A stretch of 64,000 nt of DNA, taken from assembly GCA_020637365.1 (NCBI GenBank), contig JACJWE010000003.1:1-64000 (forward strand), written 5' to 3'. The position numbers and the translations under genes were made by a program. This DNA comes from Acidimicrobiia bacterium. GTDB lineage: Bacteria; Actinomycetota; Acidimicrobiia; IMCC26256; JAGNEX01. Of this stretch, positions 49,517 through 58,005 are shown in pieces. Positions within the stretch are counted from its first letter, which is position 1; every line of letters begins with the position of its first letter. The notes under the pieces are model-generated. The model was not told where the DNA came from and ran no database searches. It was given only the letters and a program-made list of their open reading frames with translations.

Positions 49517-49906
49517 TCAAACGTGGATCACATCAAGCCCGGGCAGTGTCGGAAAGTCAAGATCTTGTGTCAGCACCGGAACGGAGTACGACATCGCGGT
49601 CGCCGCAATCCATGAGTCGTTCAGCGGCATTCGACGTCCCGCTTCCCGCAGCGTCACCCTGAGCGTCGCCCACGATTCGGCAATCGACACGTCGATCTCG
49701 ATGGGGTTGGTCTGCATCGCTGCGGTGAGCGTCCGGAGCCGTCGGTCGCGGGTAGCGACGTCGGTAGCCGCCAGCACGCCTGCTCGCAGCTCGCCGATCG
49801 TAATGACGCTCACGGCCATCTGTTCGGGAAGAGCCGAGGTGTTCAGGGCTCTACCAGACTCCTGAGCGATAAAGATGGACGTGTCGGCGATTGCACGGGA
49901 GGTCAT
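49517..49906 (-). CDS. VapC-type PIN-domain toxin
   Basis: 129 residues: RAIADTSIFIAQESGRAL, MAVSVITIGELRAGVLAATD, MPLNDSWIAATAMSYSVPVLTQDLDF. Complete acidic set (D, E, D, D). ATG overlaps the antitoxin stop by four bases. Confidence 0.9.
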   Translation of the reverse strand: MTSRAIADTSIFIAQESGRALNTSALPEQMAVSVITIGELRAGVLAATDVATRDRRLRTLTAAMQTNPIEIDVSIAESWATLRVTLREAGRRMPLNDSWIAATAMSYSVPVLTQDLDFPTLPGLDVIHV

Positions 49907-50154
49907 TCCGTTAGGTCATCGGTCGTGTCAGGAGCCAGCCGCCTCAGGTCGGCTCGAAGTCCCGGATCTGCCTGATCATTGGTGATGAGAGCGACAAACG
50001 CTGCCCGACTCATCCACCGTTCCCGAACGTCGGGCGGCACCAATCGGGCCACCGGACGTCCACTCACAGTGATGGTGATCTCCTCACCCGATTCGACCCG
50101 CTCTAAGAGCGCACGGGTTTCGTTACGGAGTTCTCTCGAGGCCACAGACGTCAT
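49903..50154 (-). CDS. Phd-family antitoxin
   Basis: ATG 50154 (MTSVASRELRNETRALLERVESGEEITITVSGRPVARLVP) is favoured over the longer frame because a TAnnnT element lies six bases upstream. C-terminal RERWMSRAAFVALITNDQADPGLRADLRRL binds the toxin. Intact. Confidence 0.88.
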   Translation of the reverse strand: MTSVASRELRNETRALLERVESGEEITITVSGRPVARLVPPDVRERWMSRAAFVALITNDQADPGLRADLRRLAPDTTDDLTE

Positions 50155-50160
50155 GCGACG

Positions 50161-50166
50161 ATCGTA
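50161..50166 (-). promoter_or_regulatory. Leaderless-type -10 element of the 49.5-50.2 kb module
   Basis: On the minus strand TACGAT (50166-50161) is six bases before ATG 50154, next to an imperfect inverted repeat (tcgcac ... gctacga). Confidence 0.55.
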
Positions 50167-50318
50167 GCAAACGTGCGACATGCACGGCTCACATGCATGT
50201 CTGAGCCCGCGCCTCGGAGGAAGGCCCCCCACGTTGGAATGTCCACCAAGGTCACACGCGCAACGCATGAACCCGCCAAGGGCGCCCAGTTTGTCGCAAA
50301 CGGACGCTCGCCGCGCCC

Positions 50319-51119
50319 CTATCTGTTCGCAGATTCGAGGTAGCCCCAAAGCTGGTCAAGCGTCGGCACAGGTTTGCCGTTGTTTGCGGTCGTGAGGGGC
50401 TTGAGGAGCATCGCGTAATCGGTTGGGTAGAGCAAGGGGCCATAAATCTGGCCCGGTTGCGGAAGATACAGATCCTCATCCCCGGCACCGGAGGCGGCGC
50501 CCTTCTCAGGCGCCTCTGTAAATAACGCGTTGGCGAACACTCGATACACCGGCTCCTGCCACAGTCGACCGTACTGCTCCGCAATATCGGTCCGATCCTC
50601 AAAAACACTCTCGACAGGAACCAAGACACCCACAAAGTCGCCAGCCTGCAACAAGCTCAGTTCCGATGCTGACAGCCTTGGCGGGCGCGGCGTCTCGATG
50701 CGGATCCGGCTGGGAAGCTCATCACCCATCGACTTTCTCACCTCGACGATCAGGTGGATCCACATAGAGTCGTCTGACCCAGCTTTGATCGACTCAGTGG
50801 CCACCCCATCCTCAGACAGCTCAGGAACCGGCCCTGGTTCAACGGAGACGACGGAACCCCAAACGATGCTCGTCGTCCCCGTTGCACGAGGCGTCGTTTC
50901 GCCAAGATCAGCAACGAGTAGCTGGCCCGACATCCCTTGGTCACCCGATAAGGAGACCCAGAGTGACGCCGCGCCATCGGCGGAAGCGGCCGCCTCAGAA
51001 CTTGCTGGCGACGAGGAACAACCAACGAGGGCGGCTGCGCCTGCCAGAGCGACGACCAGGAGCAGCCACCAGGAACAACCTCGTTGAAGAAGTGATCCGT
51101 GGTCACGGGGAGTATGCAT
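50319..51119 (-). CDS. Lipoprotein of unknown family
   Basis: 266 residues, intact. Long basic N-terminus, hydrophobic core and lipobox LVGC (WLLLVVALAGAAALVGC), Ser/Ala linker, then an alpha/beta domain (VWGSVVSVEPGPVPEL, MWIHLIVEVRKSMGDELPSRI, LQAGDFVGVLVPVESVFED). It ends DYAMLLKPLTTANNG ... LDQLWGYLESANR, a C-terminal module also found as a fragment at 44826-44990. Probably exported and anchored outside the membrane. Confidence 0.75.
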   Translation of the reverse strand: MHTPRDHGSLLQRGCSWWLLLVVALAGAAALVGCSSSPASSEAAASADGAASLWVSLSGDQGMSGQLLVADLGETTPRATGTTSIVWGSVVSVEPGPVPELSEDGVATESIKAGSDDSMWIHLIVEVRKSMGDELPSRIRIETPRPPRLSASELSLLQAGDFVGVLVPVESVFEDRTDIAEQYGRLWQEPVYRVFANALFTEAPEKGAASGAGDEDLYLPQPGQIYGPLLYPTDYAMLLKPLTTANNGKPVPTLDQLWGYLESANR

Positions 51120-51625
51120 CGGATACCTACTGACTAGTGGGGTAATGAATCAGGAACCGTGTAGGCGAAGTCTTCTACTGGTATCTCGTGACAAGGTGGC
51201 CCTGGATATCGTGCGTCGAGTAGCGCTTGAGCTGGGGTCGGGGAGTCAAGAGATGAGTGAGAGACAATTAAGACAATTGGGGGTGTCAAGACCACGTCGA
51301 GTCCAGACAGATCAGACGAGCGTGAAGGAAAGGGACCTGATCGCAAGGCCCCAAGGCCACACCACGTCATTCTGGCCATCCCTCTGAAGAGGCTGTCCGA
51401 CCTGGTCACCGGCTGATCACCATCCGGATGGAGCCGCGCGGCGAACCGGCAGCAGCACCATGCGACGCAATCAGCCGACCCTTCGTTAACCACTTCGTCA
51501 AGGAAGGTGGCCGAGCGGGAGAGCTGACCACCCCGGCGATTGCTGGCTGGTAGGGACCTGACGATGTCCGAATGCTGTGCGGTGTCGTTAACCACTTCTC
51601 GGAAGGTGGAGAGCGCGGCGGTGCC
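51120..51625. other. About 500 bases with no supportable gene
   Basis: Contains an imperfect direct repeat gttaaccacttc...ggaaggtgg (51487-51512 and 51588-51610). The second copy ends just before the vapB remnant. No fold or start that I can defend on either strand. Confidence 0.35.
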
Positions 51626-51843
51626 ATGACGACGCGAACTGAACATCGACATCGACGATCGACATCGACGACGAACTTTGCGACCTGGTGATGCGCCGCT
51701 TCCATGTCACGACCAAACGTGAGGCCGTCAACCTGGCGTTGCGGTACGCCGCGTTCGAGCCTCTCGGCTTAAAACAAGCTCGAAGCCTCAGGGGCAGCGG
51801 CTGGGATGGCGACCTTGACGAGATGCGTGGGAGCCGTGCGTGA
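51626..51843 (+). CDS. VapB antitoxin (RHH, DUF2191-like), N-terminal frame broken
   Basis: The frame IDIDDELCDLVMRRFHVTTKREAVNLALRYAA, then LRGSGWDGDLDEMRGSRA and a stop at 51843, is a classic VapB. The ATG at 51626 is out of frame; a partial duplication of tcgacatcgacga (51646-51667) has shifted the 5' end. The stop overlaps the VapC GTG. Confidence 0.72.
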
Positions 51844-52372
51844 CCCTGGTCGACACCTCGGCTTGGGTTGAGTTCCTCCGCGATACGGGTTCGCACGTGT
51901 GTTTGGCGCTGGATCGCCTGCTGGATGACGACCTCGCGGTGTGTGACGCAGTGCTGATGGAGGTGCTCGCAGGGGGCGCGACGAGCGGCACCTCGGCCAG
52001 CTTCGAGGGTTGCTCGGACGAGCGACCATGCTGTCGACCACACCCCAGGACTACGAGACCGCTGCGATGCTCTTCCGAACTTGCCGGGCACAGGGCGAGA
52101 CCGTTCGAAAGTTGATCGACTGCCTTATTGCTGCGGTCGCCGTACGCCACGAAGCAGCGATACTTCACGCCGATTCAGCCTTTTCCACCCTCGCTCGGTG
52201 TGCCGACATCCCGGTGCATCCAGCTTCGACCCACCGTTCACCCCCGACGACCGCGTTCAGCGCCGTAAGTCGCAGAGGAACAGCTAGCGGATCGTCGCCC
52301 CCTTGGCGCGATTCCTCGCAGTTCGCCGTCGTCCACGCTGCAACGCAGCTGCTGAACAAGTCGCTGTCGTGA
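51840..52372 (+). CDS. VapC-type PIN-domain toxin, frameshifted
   Basis: GTG 51840: TLVDTSAWVEFLRDTGSHV, AVCDAVLMEVLAG, then in another frame LGRATMLSTTPQDYETAAMLFRTCRAQG, LIDCLIAAVAVRHEAAILHADSAF. One more G in the GGGGG near 51972 would restore LAGGRDERHLGQLRGLL. All PIN acidic residues are present once joined. The frame runs on past the usual VapC end (about 52230) to 52372, so the original stop may be lost. Confidence 0.78.
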
Positions 52373-52374
52373 AG

Positions 52375-52480
52375 TCGCCGCATACATCACGAACGGCGGC
52401 TGTGACTACCAGATCGCCGGCGACAAGCTCACGATCGCGACGGACCAGACAACGTGGAGTTCGTCCGAAAGGAAGTCGGG
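52375..52480 (+). pseudogene. 3' fragment of the NGGC-type secreted protein gene
   Basis: Encodes ITNGGCDYQIAGDKLTIATDQ, matching the last ~40 codons of the gene at 58076-58655 (ISNGGCGYQVGGDKLTIVTGQ). It marks the left edge of the duplicated protease block. Confidence 0.7.
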
Positions 52481-52608
52481 AACCACCCACCGACGGGAGG
52501 CCTCAGGGTCTGCCGAGGGCCGCCAACGTGATGAGCAAGCGAAAACGCGCACTTGTCGACGCGTTGTCGTGGCTGACACTTTCGATTCCCCTCAACAGGA
52601 AAGTCCCC

Positions 52609-52637
52609 TTGTAGCCATGGTCAACATCCGCTACCTT
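52609..52637 (+). promoter_or_regulatory. Promoter of protease copy 1
   Basis: TTGTAG (52609-52614), 17-base spacer, TACCTT (52632-52637); about 35 bases to the GTG at 52672, which follows AAAGG. The same arrangement occurs before the other protease and lipoprotein genes here. Confidence 0.65.
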
Positions 52638-52671
52638 GCTCGGCAACGTCCCCTGCACCAAAGGTTTGACC

Positions 52672-53933
52672 GTGAAACAGCTAACCCAGAAGGTCCTCAC
52701 AACCTCCGCCGCCAGCGCTCTTCTTCTGCCCGCCGCCGCCGCTGGACAAGAGGCTCCCCCACAACAGGTCTAGAACCAGCGACCACATCTCCTGACCTTG
52801 CCGGGGCGGCGACGCACCGGTGGACCCTGAAGGGGTTGAGGAACTCGCCGAGAAATTCGACGTCTCGATCGAGACGATGACCGCCATCCTCGACCGGCAG
52901 GAAGAGGCCGAGATCCTCGCCGAAGAGACCAGCGCCATGCTCGGCAAAGCCAGTTGGGCTGGCGCATGGATTGACTACGACGACGGAGGAACGGTCCATA
53001 TCGCCGTCAAAGGGCGGGCCGCCGTCCAGCGTCTCAACGTTGGGAAGCTCCCCAACTGGGTCAAAATCGACACCGTCGATCGAAGCCTTGAAGACCTCCT
53101 ACGCACCGAAGAACAGCTCCGGACCAGCATCGGTCAACAGATCCGCACACAGGTGCAGTCAGTCCCGCCACAAGAACGGGGCGCGTTCATCCGAGAGAAT
53201 CGACTCGACGCCGATGGCCTCTGGCGGACAAAGATCGACATACCGTCAAACCAGGTTGTCGTCGTTCTCAAAAACGGTACGGCACAAGCCGAAATAGCAG
53301 CCGCCGCGCTCTCTGGCCCAAAAGCACTCCCCGAAGCCGCAGGCGGCAAAGCAGCCCGCCTCGAATTCTTCGATGACGAAGAACCGGCCGTACGCCAAAC
53401 GCCCGCCTCAGGGTGCGTCTGGCCCTCCGACAACGATTGCGTCCCCCTCCGCGGATCGATAGAAACCAACCATTCGTGCACCCTGGGTTTCCCCCGTTCG
53501 CCTCGCCGACGGTGCGCCGGAATCCTCACCGCGGAGCACTGCGGCTCGGGACCATAGACGTTCTCATCGGTCCGGCAGTCTGTCAACGACCCGCCTCAAC
53601 GTCGACGCCCCGGTCGCACCGCCGTCATTGACTGGAATATTTATGACGATGCGTACCGCATATCTTCACAAACAATACACCCGGCGACCAGCAGTTCGCA
53701 GTCAGAGGGACTTCCGTGGGTTGTGGCCGCCTCCTCCAGGTTTACGTCCGAGAGGGAGTTGAAGGACCGCAAAACCCTCTTTGCGCCGGGGAGATAGCGG
53801 CGGTCGCACTCCAAAGACAATTGTCCACGCAGTCGGAGAACGATTGTACTGACTTCAATAATCCCCGGATGTACTTCAGCTGATAGACAGAGTCGAGAGC
53901 CGCCTCAACGTCGATGTCATGCTGGCCCCATGA
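52672..53933 (+). pseudogene. Secreted chymotrypsin-like (S1) protease, copy 1, degenerate
   Basis: GTG 52672: signal peptide KQLTQKVLTTSAASALLLP plus AAAAGQ, then, after a shift, the prodomain DPEGVEELAEKFDVSIETM ... ASWAGAWIDYDDGGTVHIAV as in streptogrisin-type precursors. The catalytic domain starts DCVPLRGSIETN and has ILTAEHCG where TAGHC is expected, then stops at 53557. Out-of-frame pieces remain: GDSGG near 53790 and LIDRVESRLNVDVMLAP at the end, matching copy 2. About 350 bases of the core, including the catalytic Asp region, are missing or scrambled. Probably inactive. Confidence 0.75.
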
Positions 53934-54367
53934 AGCTAAAAAACCACCCCAGCATCCTGTTGCTGCTCCTAGTTCTATTCGCCTGCAGTGAGTCGCAAAA
54001 CGAAATGGAGACAGGCCCAACCACTACGACGGTAGAGACGCTCACTGAACGCGCCCGCAGCGGTGAGGAAATTGTCACGTTTGTGGTCGTCAACGACGTG
54101 GGCGAGGTCTACGCGTGCCTATCCGCCGAGATCCTCGCCAGCGTCCAACCACAATGCGGCGCACCGCCAGGTGATACGGAAAACCCCAGGCTCTTGGGTC
54201 CCAAAGTCGCCGGCCTTAAAGCAGCTCTTCCCATTGGAGGGGACGTCGCTCTCAAACTCAGCGAAACTCGGGCCGGTTGGACGTTGGACGACTGGGGCAT
54301 CATCCGAGACTTTTGCGACGATGCGGCCATAGTAGAGGTGCTGAAGGCCGCAGACTTATGCAGCTAG
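53930..54367 (+). CDS. Small lipoprotein paired with the protease, copy 1
   Basis: ATG 53930 overlaps the protease stop (ATGA). Signal peptide with lipobox LFAC (~16-19), short Thr-rich linker, then ~110 residues: TERARSGEEIVTFVVVNDVGE, VYACLSAEIL, LLGPKVAGLKAALPIGGDVALKL, GWTLDDWGIIRDFC. Four Cys in the domain suggest two disulfides. Unknown family, intact, conserved in copy 2 next to the protease; it could be an inhibitor, chaperone or co-factor of it (inference). Confidence 0.72.
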   Translation: MKLKNHPSILLLLLVLFACSESQNEMETGPTTTTVETLTERARSGEEIVTFVVVNDVGEVYACLSAEILASVQPQCGAPPGDTENPRLLGPKVAGLKAALPIGGDVALKLSETRAGWTLDDWGIIRDFCDDAAIVEVLKAADLCS

Positions 54368-54425
54368 AGCCAACCAATCCCGACCCTTCCATGCTGACCA
54401 AAAGAGAACACCAAACGAGGGATTA

Positions 54426-55178
54426 ATGGGTTCAGCTCTGGTCAGCAACGCTAGGTCTATTCTGGAGGGCACTGCTAGCGAGACAGTGGGCGAAGCCTTA
54501 GGTGATGCCGGGGTAGCAGCGTTCTTCGCTGCGGTATCAGCCGAGTGGGGCGACGATTGCCTCCAGTACATGTCTTCCCAGCTGACAGTCACTGAGACCG
54601 TCGATCTACTGGATCGTTTCCAACGGAATCGCGTTCGTACACAAACGGCCGTTGGTCGCGTTTCATTAGCTCCCCTCGAAGAGCAGGCATATCGTGCGTT
54701 GTATCGCGCCTCGCTAGACCCTCGAAGCAGCTTTCGTTGGCGATATCGAGGAACCACGCCGGAATTCAACTACTTTGTGCAGTCGCTTTTTGCGGGTACG
54801 AAGGCCCAATACTTGGTTCAAGGTCGAGATAATCACACCTATGGGTTGGTTGCGGCCTATTCCGATCAAGCTGATTTGGGGCACTGCTACATCGGATTTT
54901 TGCGCTGTTCAGATCGCAAACCTCAAGGTGAGATGCACGAAGGCATGTTTCTCTTTATCGACTACCTGTTCAACTCAACGTCGTACCGCAAACTGTATGT
55001 CGAGATTCCACAGTACAACGAAGACGAAATCGGACTCACCCAACGAGGACCTTTCAGCATTGAAGGTTGCCTGAAAGATCACGATTTCCACGGGGGCAAA
55101 CTGTTCGACCGCTTGATCCTCGCCTTATACCGAGAATCGTGGGACACCTGGGCCGATCCCTATCGACAAATTCTCTGA
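54426..55178 (+). CDS. GNAT-family N-acetyltransferase with helical N-terminal domain, copy 1
   Basis: 250 residues, intact. N-terminal helical region (~1-75: LEGTASETVGEALGDAGVAAFFAAV), then a GNAT fold: YRALYRASLDPRSSFRWRYRG, YLVQGRDNHTYGLVAAYSDQAD, CYIGFLRCSDRK, EGMFLFIDYLFNSTSYRKLYVE and DHDFHGGKLFDRLILALYRESW. The order (substrate loop, beta-4/5 with acetyl-CoA site, RimJ/L-like C-terminus) is that of small-molecule or protein acetyltransferases. No signal peptide, so cytosolic, unlike its two neighbours. Substrate unknown. Nearly identical to copy 2. Confidence 0.8.
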   Translation: MGSALVSNARSILEGTASETVGEALGDAGVAAFFAAVSAEWGDDCLQYMSSQLTVTETVDLLDRFQRNRVRTQTAVGRVSLAPLEEQAYRALYRASLDPRSSFRWRYRGTTPEFNYFVQSLFAGTKAQYLVQGRDNHTYGLVAAYSDQADLGHCYIGFLRCSDRKPQGEMHEGMFLFIDYLFNSTSYRKLYVEIPQYNEDEIGLTQRGPFSIEGCLKDHDFHGGKLFDRLILALYRESWDTWADPYRQIL

Positions 55179-55222
55179 AGACCCTCTTTTTCACGAGCCA
55201 GCGCGTAAAGATCCAATAGAAG

Positions 55223-55255
55223 CGCTGGGTCGGAACAAACAGCTTCTACCCGGCG
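55223..55255 (+). terminator. Hairpin after GNAT copy 1
   Basis: cgctgggt ... acccggcg arms with an inner aacagctt region; counterpart of the better hairpin at 61562-61594. No long T run, so termination is a guess. Confidence 0.4.
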
Positions 55256-55303
55256 TTTCTATTGGTATTTCCCATCTGCTCCCGGAAAGGAAGGAGAACT
55301 GCC

Positions 55304-55400
55304 TTACTTGCCTTTCCAGTTGGGGCGCGCTTTTTAGCGAAGGAGCGTGGGCCTGCTTTCGCGTCCTTGCGAGAAGAGCAAAGCTCGCACCGCCGGCGAT
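55304..55400 (-). pseudogene. Reversed 3' fragment of echA
   Basis: On the minus strand: DAKAGPRSFAKKRAP then, after one shift, NWKGK and a stop at 55304. This matches the end of the true echA (61645-62397). It proves that the duplicated block was copied together with the end of the convergent neighbour. Confidence 0.75.
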
Positions 55401-55449
55401 CACGAGCGCGACTGACAAACCGAGGCCCGCTTCAAGCTGGACCGCAACT

Positions 55450-55542
55450 GGCCTTGAAGACCGGCCAAGAGCGAGGTACCTTCACTGGCGGCACGCAAAC
55501 GAATTCAAGGAGCACCCCCATGCACCGCCTTCCCCGCTTCCC
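55450..55542 (+). repeat. 93-base promoter/start cassette (matches 58006-58098)
   Basis: Contains TTGAAG (55454-55459), 17-base spacer, TACCTT (55477-55482), AAGGAG (55507-55512) and the first eight codons MHRLPRFP. The copy at 58006 differs at only a few positions and keeps every element (TTGAAA at 58010, TACCTT at 58033, AAGGAG at 58063). Confidence 0.85.
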
Positions 55543-56432
55543 CCTCATCCTGGTCGCCCTCTGCTCGCTACTCATCCCATTGGCCGCATCATCTGCGGCC
55601 GAACCGGGGGGGACAACAACCCCGACGGTTTAGGCCACGAGGTGAAGTACCAATCACCGGCGCCACGCCTGAACTGCTGGACGAAGTGTCGAAAGCATCG
55701 GGCATGACACCCGAGGACACCAGAGCTTCATTCGACGCAAGCGGACCCATCCTCGACTTCGTCATGGCCCACGAAGACGATCCAGATTACGGCGATCTCC
55801 GCGTTCTGACCGATGGAAAATTCCGGATCCAACTCCGAATCACCGACCCAGATTCTGAACTCCCGGGCATCCTCGAGAAGGCCGTCGGACGCTCCGTGGA
55901 GGTTGTTGTCGGAGGTTTGTCGCGCTCAGAACTCAACACCTCGGAATCAGAAATTGGCCTGGCACTCAATCGAGCAATGACCGTCGGATTGCTGAATGGC
56001 GCCAAGGGATACGGGGTCTCAAGTCAGACGCACGTAACCCTGTCCAACAACGTCCAAGACGTATTTCAGCACCCAACTGGCTCGTGGGTCCACGTCAGGA
56101 ATGTCGCAGGTGGCCACTACAACGGCCAATGGCTCATACGGGTGGGCCAGCACACCAACGAGATCGGAACGATCGGGACAAAAACTACTTTCAACCACCT
56201 GGGGACAAGCGGGGAATGCCCCACCGGGGCAAACAGAGAGGGATTCTGGATTGACCGGGTTAGCGGTTCAGTCAGTCAGGGCGGCGACAGTGGTGGAGGC
56301 GGCTATCTGTACTACGGCACGGAGTGGTATGCGGCGACACTGACGGCTGGTCATTCAGGCAGCCAAACGTTTGTCTCGTGGCGAAGCATCCCGGCTGACT
56401 GGTCCGTTTGCAGCCAGATGACGCCGTGCTGA
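55520..56432 (+). CDS. Secreted chymotrypsin-fold protein with GDSGG but no clear catalytic His, frameshifted
   Basis: ATG 55520 after AAGGAG: signal peptide FPLILVALCSLLIPLAASSA, then one shift before the mature part. The prodomain-like region (MTPEDTRASFDASGPILDFVM to RSVEVVVGGLSRSEL) is followed by a short beta domain: GAKGYGVSSQTHVTLSNN, VHVRNVAGGHYNGQWLIRVG, VSQGGDSGGGGYLYYGTEW and a final TFVSWRSIPADWSV. The GDSGGG loop and the strands after it match S1 proteases, but I cannot find the TAGHC His or the Asp before it, so it may be a pseudoenzyme or have an internal deletion. Followed by a lipoprotein gene. Confidence 0.65.
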
Positions 56433-56455
56433 GGGCAAAAGCGCCGAGGTGCTCG

Positions 56456-57058
56456 ATGTTGGGTCGAGGGCCGCGTTCGTTTCACATGGCTTTGACCGCC
56501 GCTGTTGTCTGCCTGACGCTCCTCGGCTGCGGTAAACGAACGGGGTCATCGAATACGTCGCCCCGCGACGCGCTCCCGCAACAAATGCAGACCACAACAA
56601 GCGAGATCGAGCGAACGACCGTGGCGGTTACGTATCAGCTAGAACCGCTGGAGGAGGCGCTAGTGGCGACCTGGTACCTGATTCCAAGCATTGATCAGTC
56701 GGCCCACGGACTCTCTTCAGGCCCGGCGCTCGAGATCACCGTGTTCGACGGCTACCGACGCGCTGGAGAACTGCATCCGGTCAGTGAACCCTCGCTCATG
56801 CTCTTACTCCGGGAAGGCACGGCGTGCGGGCTTCAAGAGGCCTGGCAGATCAGTGTCGGCGAGAAGGTCATTCGGTCCTTAGAGGGACCCGCAAGCGAGA
56901 GTGTCGATCTACCGGCCTGCGAGCCCACCGACAATTCCCTGGCCGCAATCTCCGCTTGTCTACCTACCGGCTGTCCCTACGTGCTCGACGCGGACGAGAT
57001 CTCGATCACGCCAGATGACTCACCCGTCGTGAAATTCGGGCGCCGGGCAACTCCGTGA
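56456..57058 (+). CDS. Lipoprotein of the NGGC/CGxxEAW family
   Basis: ATG 56456 is chosen because GAGGTG precedes it. Signal peptide and lipobox LLGC (ALTAAVVCLTLLGC), Thr/Ser linker, then ~140 residues: ALVATWYLIPSIDQSAHGL, ALEITVFDG, TACGLQEAWQISVGEKVI, LPACEPTDNSLAAISACLPTGCPYVLDADEISI. The spacing CG-xEAW ... AC ... C---GC-Y---- is shared with the protein at 58076-58655, so both belong to one Cys-rich secreted family. Probably cotranscribed with the protease-like gene upstream. Confidence 0.7.
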   Translation: MLGRGPRSFHMALTAAVVCLTLLGCGKRTGSSNTSPRDALPQQMQTTTSEIERTTVAVTYQLEPLEEALVATWYLIPSIDQSAHGLSSGPALEITVFDGYRRAGELHPVSEPSLMLLLREGTACGLQEAWQISVGEKVIRSLEGPASESVDLPACEPTDNSLAAISACLPTGCPYVLDADEISITPDDSPVVKFGRRATP

Positions 57059-57286
57059 CCTCGAGTGCCGCTTGATGCAACACTCCAGCTTTCAGTTTTG
57101 AATGCGGCCCTTGACGATTGTTTACGGCCCCGATCCCCAAAGGAGCGAGAGGCCCGCGCTGCGGGTCTGGACTTCTGCTTCGCCGACCCCGCATCCATGC
57201 TGGCAGCGTCCGGCCAACGAAACGAAACAGGGGGCATCGGACGATACCTGGGCAGAGAGCATCAACCTCGCCGACGTCAGCCTTTA

Positions 57287-57703
57287 TCAGCATTCTGCCT
57301 CCGCCCAGCCCCGTATCTCGTCCACCGCAGCGCCCCGTTCGGAACTGAGGCGGATGAACTCTGGGTTCTTCTGCAAGTCCTCAAGAGGCCTCAGATCCAG
57401 TTCACCAATGTCGCCACTCTCTTCGTTGCGAAGGGTCATCGACTGAGCTGCCCGCTCGGAGAGCTGGACAAGTTTCTTGTCAACAAGGAGCAATTCTGCT
57501 GCTGCTGTCTCAATTGCTGGAGCTGCCGCTGCCTGGAGTTCTGCAGCGCTTTCAAGGATTTCAGCGTTCGCCGCGCGGTCGAAAACCGGCAACCTCGTCG
57601 CAGAGCCGACCAACGGACAAGCCGCGTGCGTCGGTTCGGAAGTGCCGCCACAACCAGTCGCGGTGACAGCCAACGCGAGCACTAGCCGGAGACGCCTAAT
57701 CAC
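57287..57703 (-). CDS. Small helical lipoprotein
   Basis: GTG 57703 overlaps the upstream gene by eight bases. Signal peptide and lipobox ATGC (RLVLALAVTATGC), then a mostly helical 100-residue domain (ANAEILESAAELQAAAAPAIETAAAELL, LVQLSERAAQSMTLRNEE). Intact. Unknown function; antisense frames in this stretch are not coding. The 228 bases after its stop hold nothing. Confidence 0.7.
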   Translation of the reverse strand: MIRRLRLVLALAVTATGCGGTSEPTHAACPLVGSATRLPVFDRAANAEILESAAELQAAAAPAIETAAAELLLVDKKLVQLSERAAQSMTLRNEESGDIGELDLRPLEDLQKNPEFIRLSSERGAAVDEIRGWAEAEC

Positions 57704-58001
57704 TGAACTCTTCGATGCAATCGCGTTGGCTTGTCGAAGAAGACCAATTTGTCCCGTAGACAGAGAAAGTTAGGCAGCGATTACCGCCGCCCCAGTTGGT
57801 CGAGTGAGCTAGAGCCGCGAGGTCGTCGCCGCGGTCGCCACCAAACATCAGATTCCGAATTCCACCTTCGACGGAACCGGGCGAAGATTGGTCAATAGAG
57901 TCCAAAAGCAGGGAAACCGTGCCGCTCATGAAGTCCTCCGCACACTGCCCGTCGTTCGGTCCACACTGGATCCGAATCTGCGTCACTATCAGATCGGACA
58001 C
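57696..58001 (-). CDS. Hypothetical protein, probably 5'-truncated
   Basis: 101 codons: IRIQCGPNDGQCAEDFMSGTVSLLLDSI, GGIRNLMFGGDRGDDLAALA, RCLTFSVYGTNWSSSTSQRDCIEE. Cys-rich and secreted in character, yet without a signal peptide. Its 5' end stops five bases short of the 93-base promoter cassette at 58006, so arrival of that cassette probably removed the native start. Coupled to the lipoprotein downstream. Confidence 0.55.
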   Translation of the reverse strand: MSDLIVTQIRIQCGPNDGQCAEDFMSGTVSLLLDSIDQSSPGSVEGGIRNLMFGGDRGDDLAALAHSTNWGGGNRCLTFSVYGTNWSSSTSQRDCIEEFSD

Positions 58002-58005
58002 CTAC

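Larger units (their letters stand above)
52375..55400 (+). repeat. Segmental duplication, left copy (matches about 58565-61730)
   Basis: Colinear similarity at DNA level over: 3' end of the NGGC gene, protease promoter, protease prodomain, lipoprotein, GNAT gene, hairpin and the reversed 3' end of echA. The GNAT and prodomain regions are closest; the protease catalytic part and the lipoprotein have diverged. Confidence 0.85.

Noticed and set aside
51134..51652. Minus-strand 172-codon frame
   Set aside because: No family features and it overlaps the start of a recognisable VapB on the other strand.
57065..57685. Plus-strand 206-codon frame
   Set aside because: Antisense to a lipoprotein with a clear lipobox; no signal, fold or RBS.
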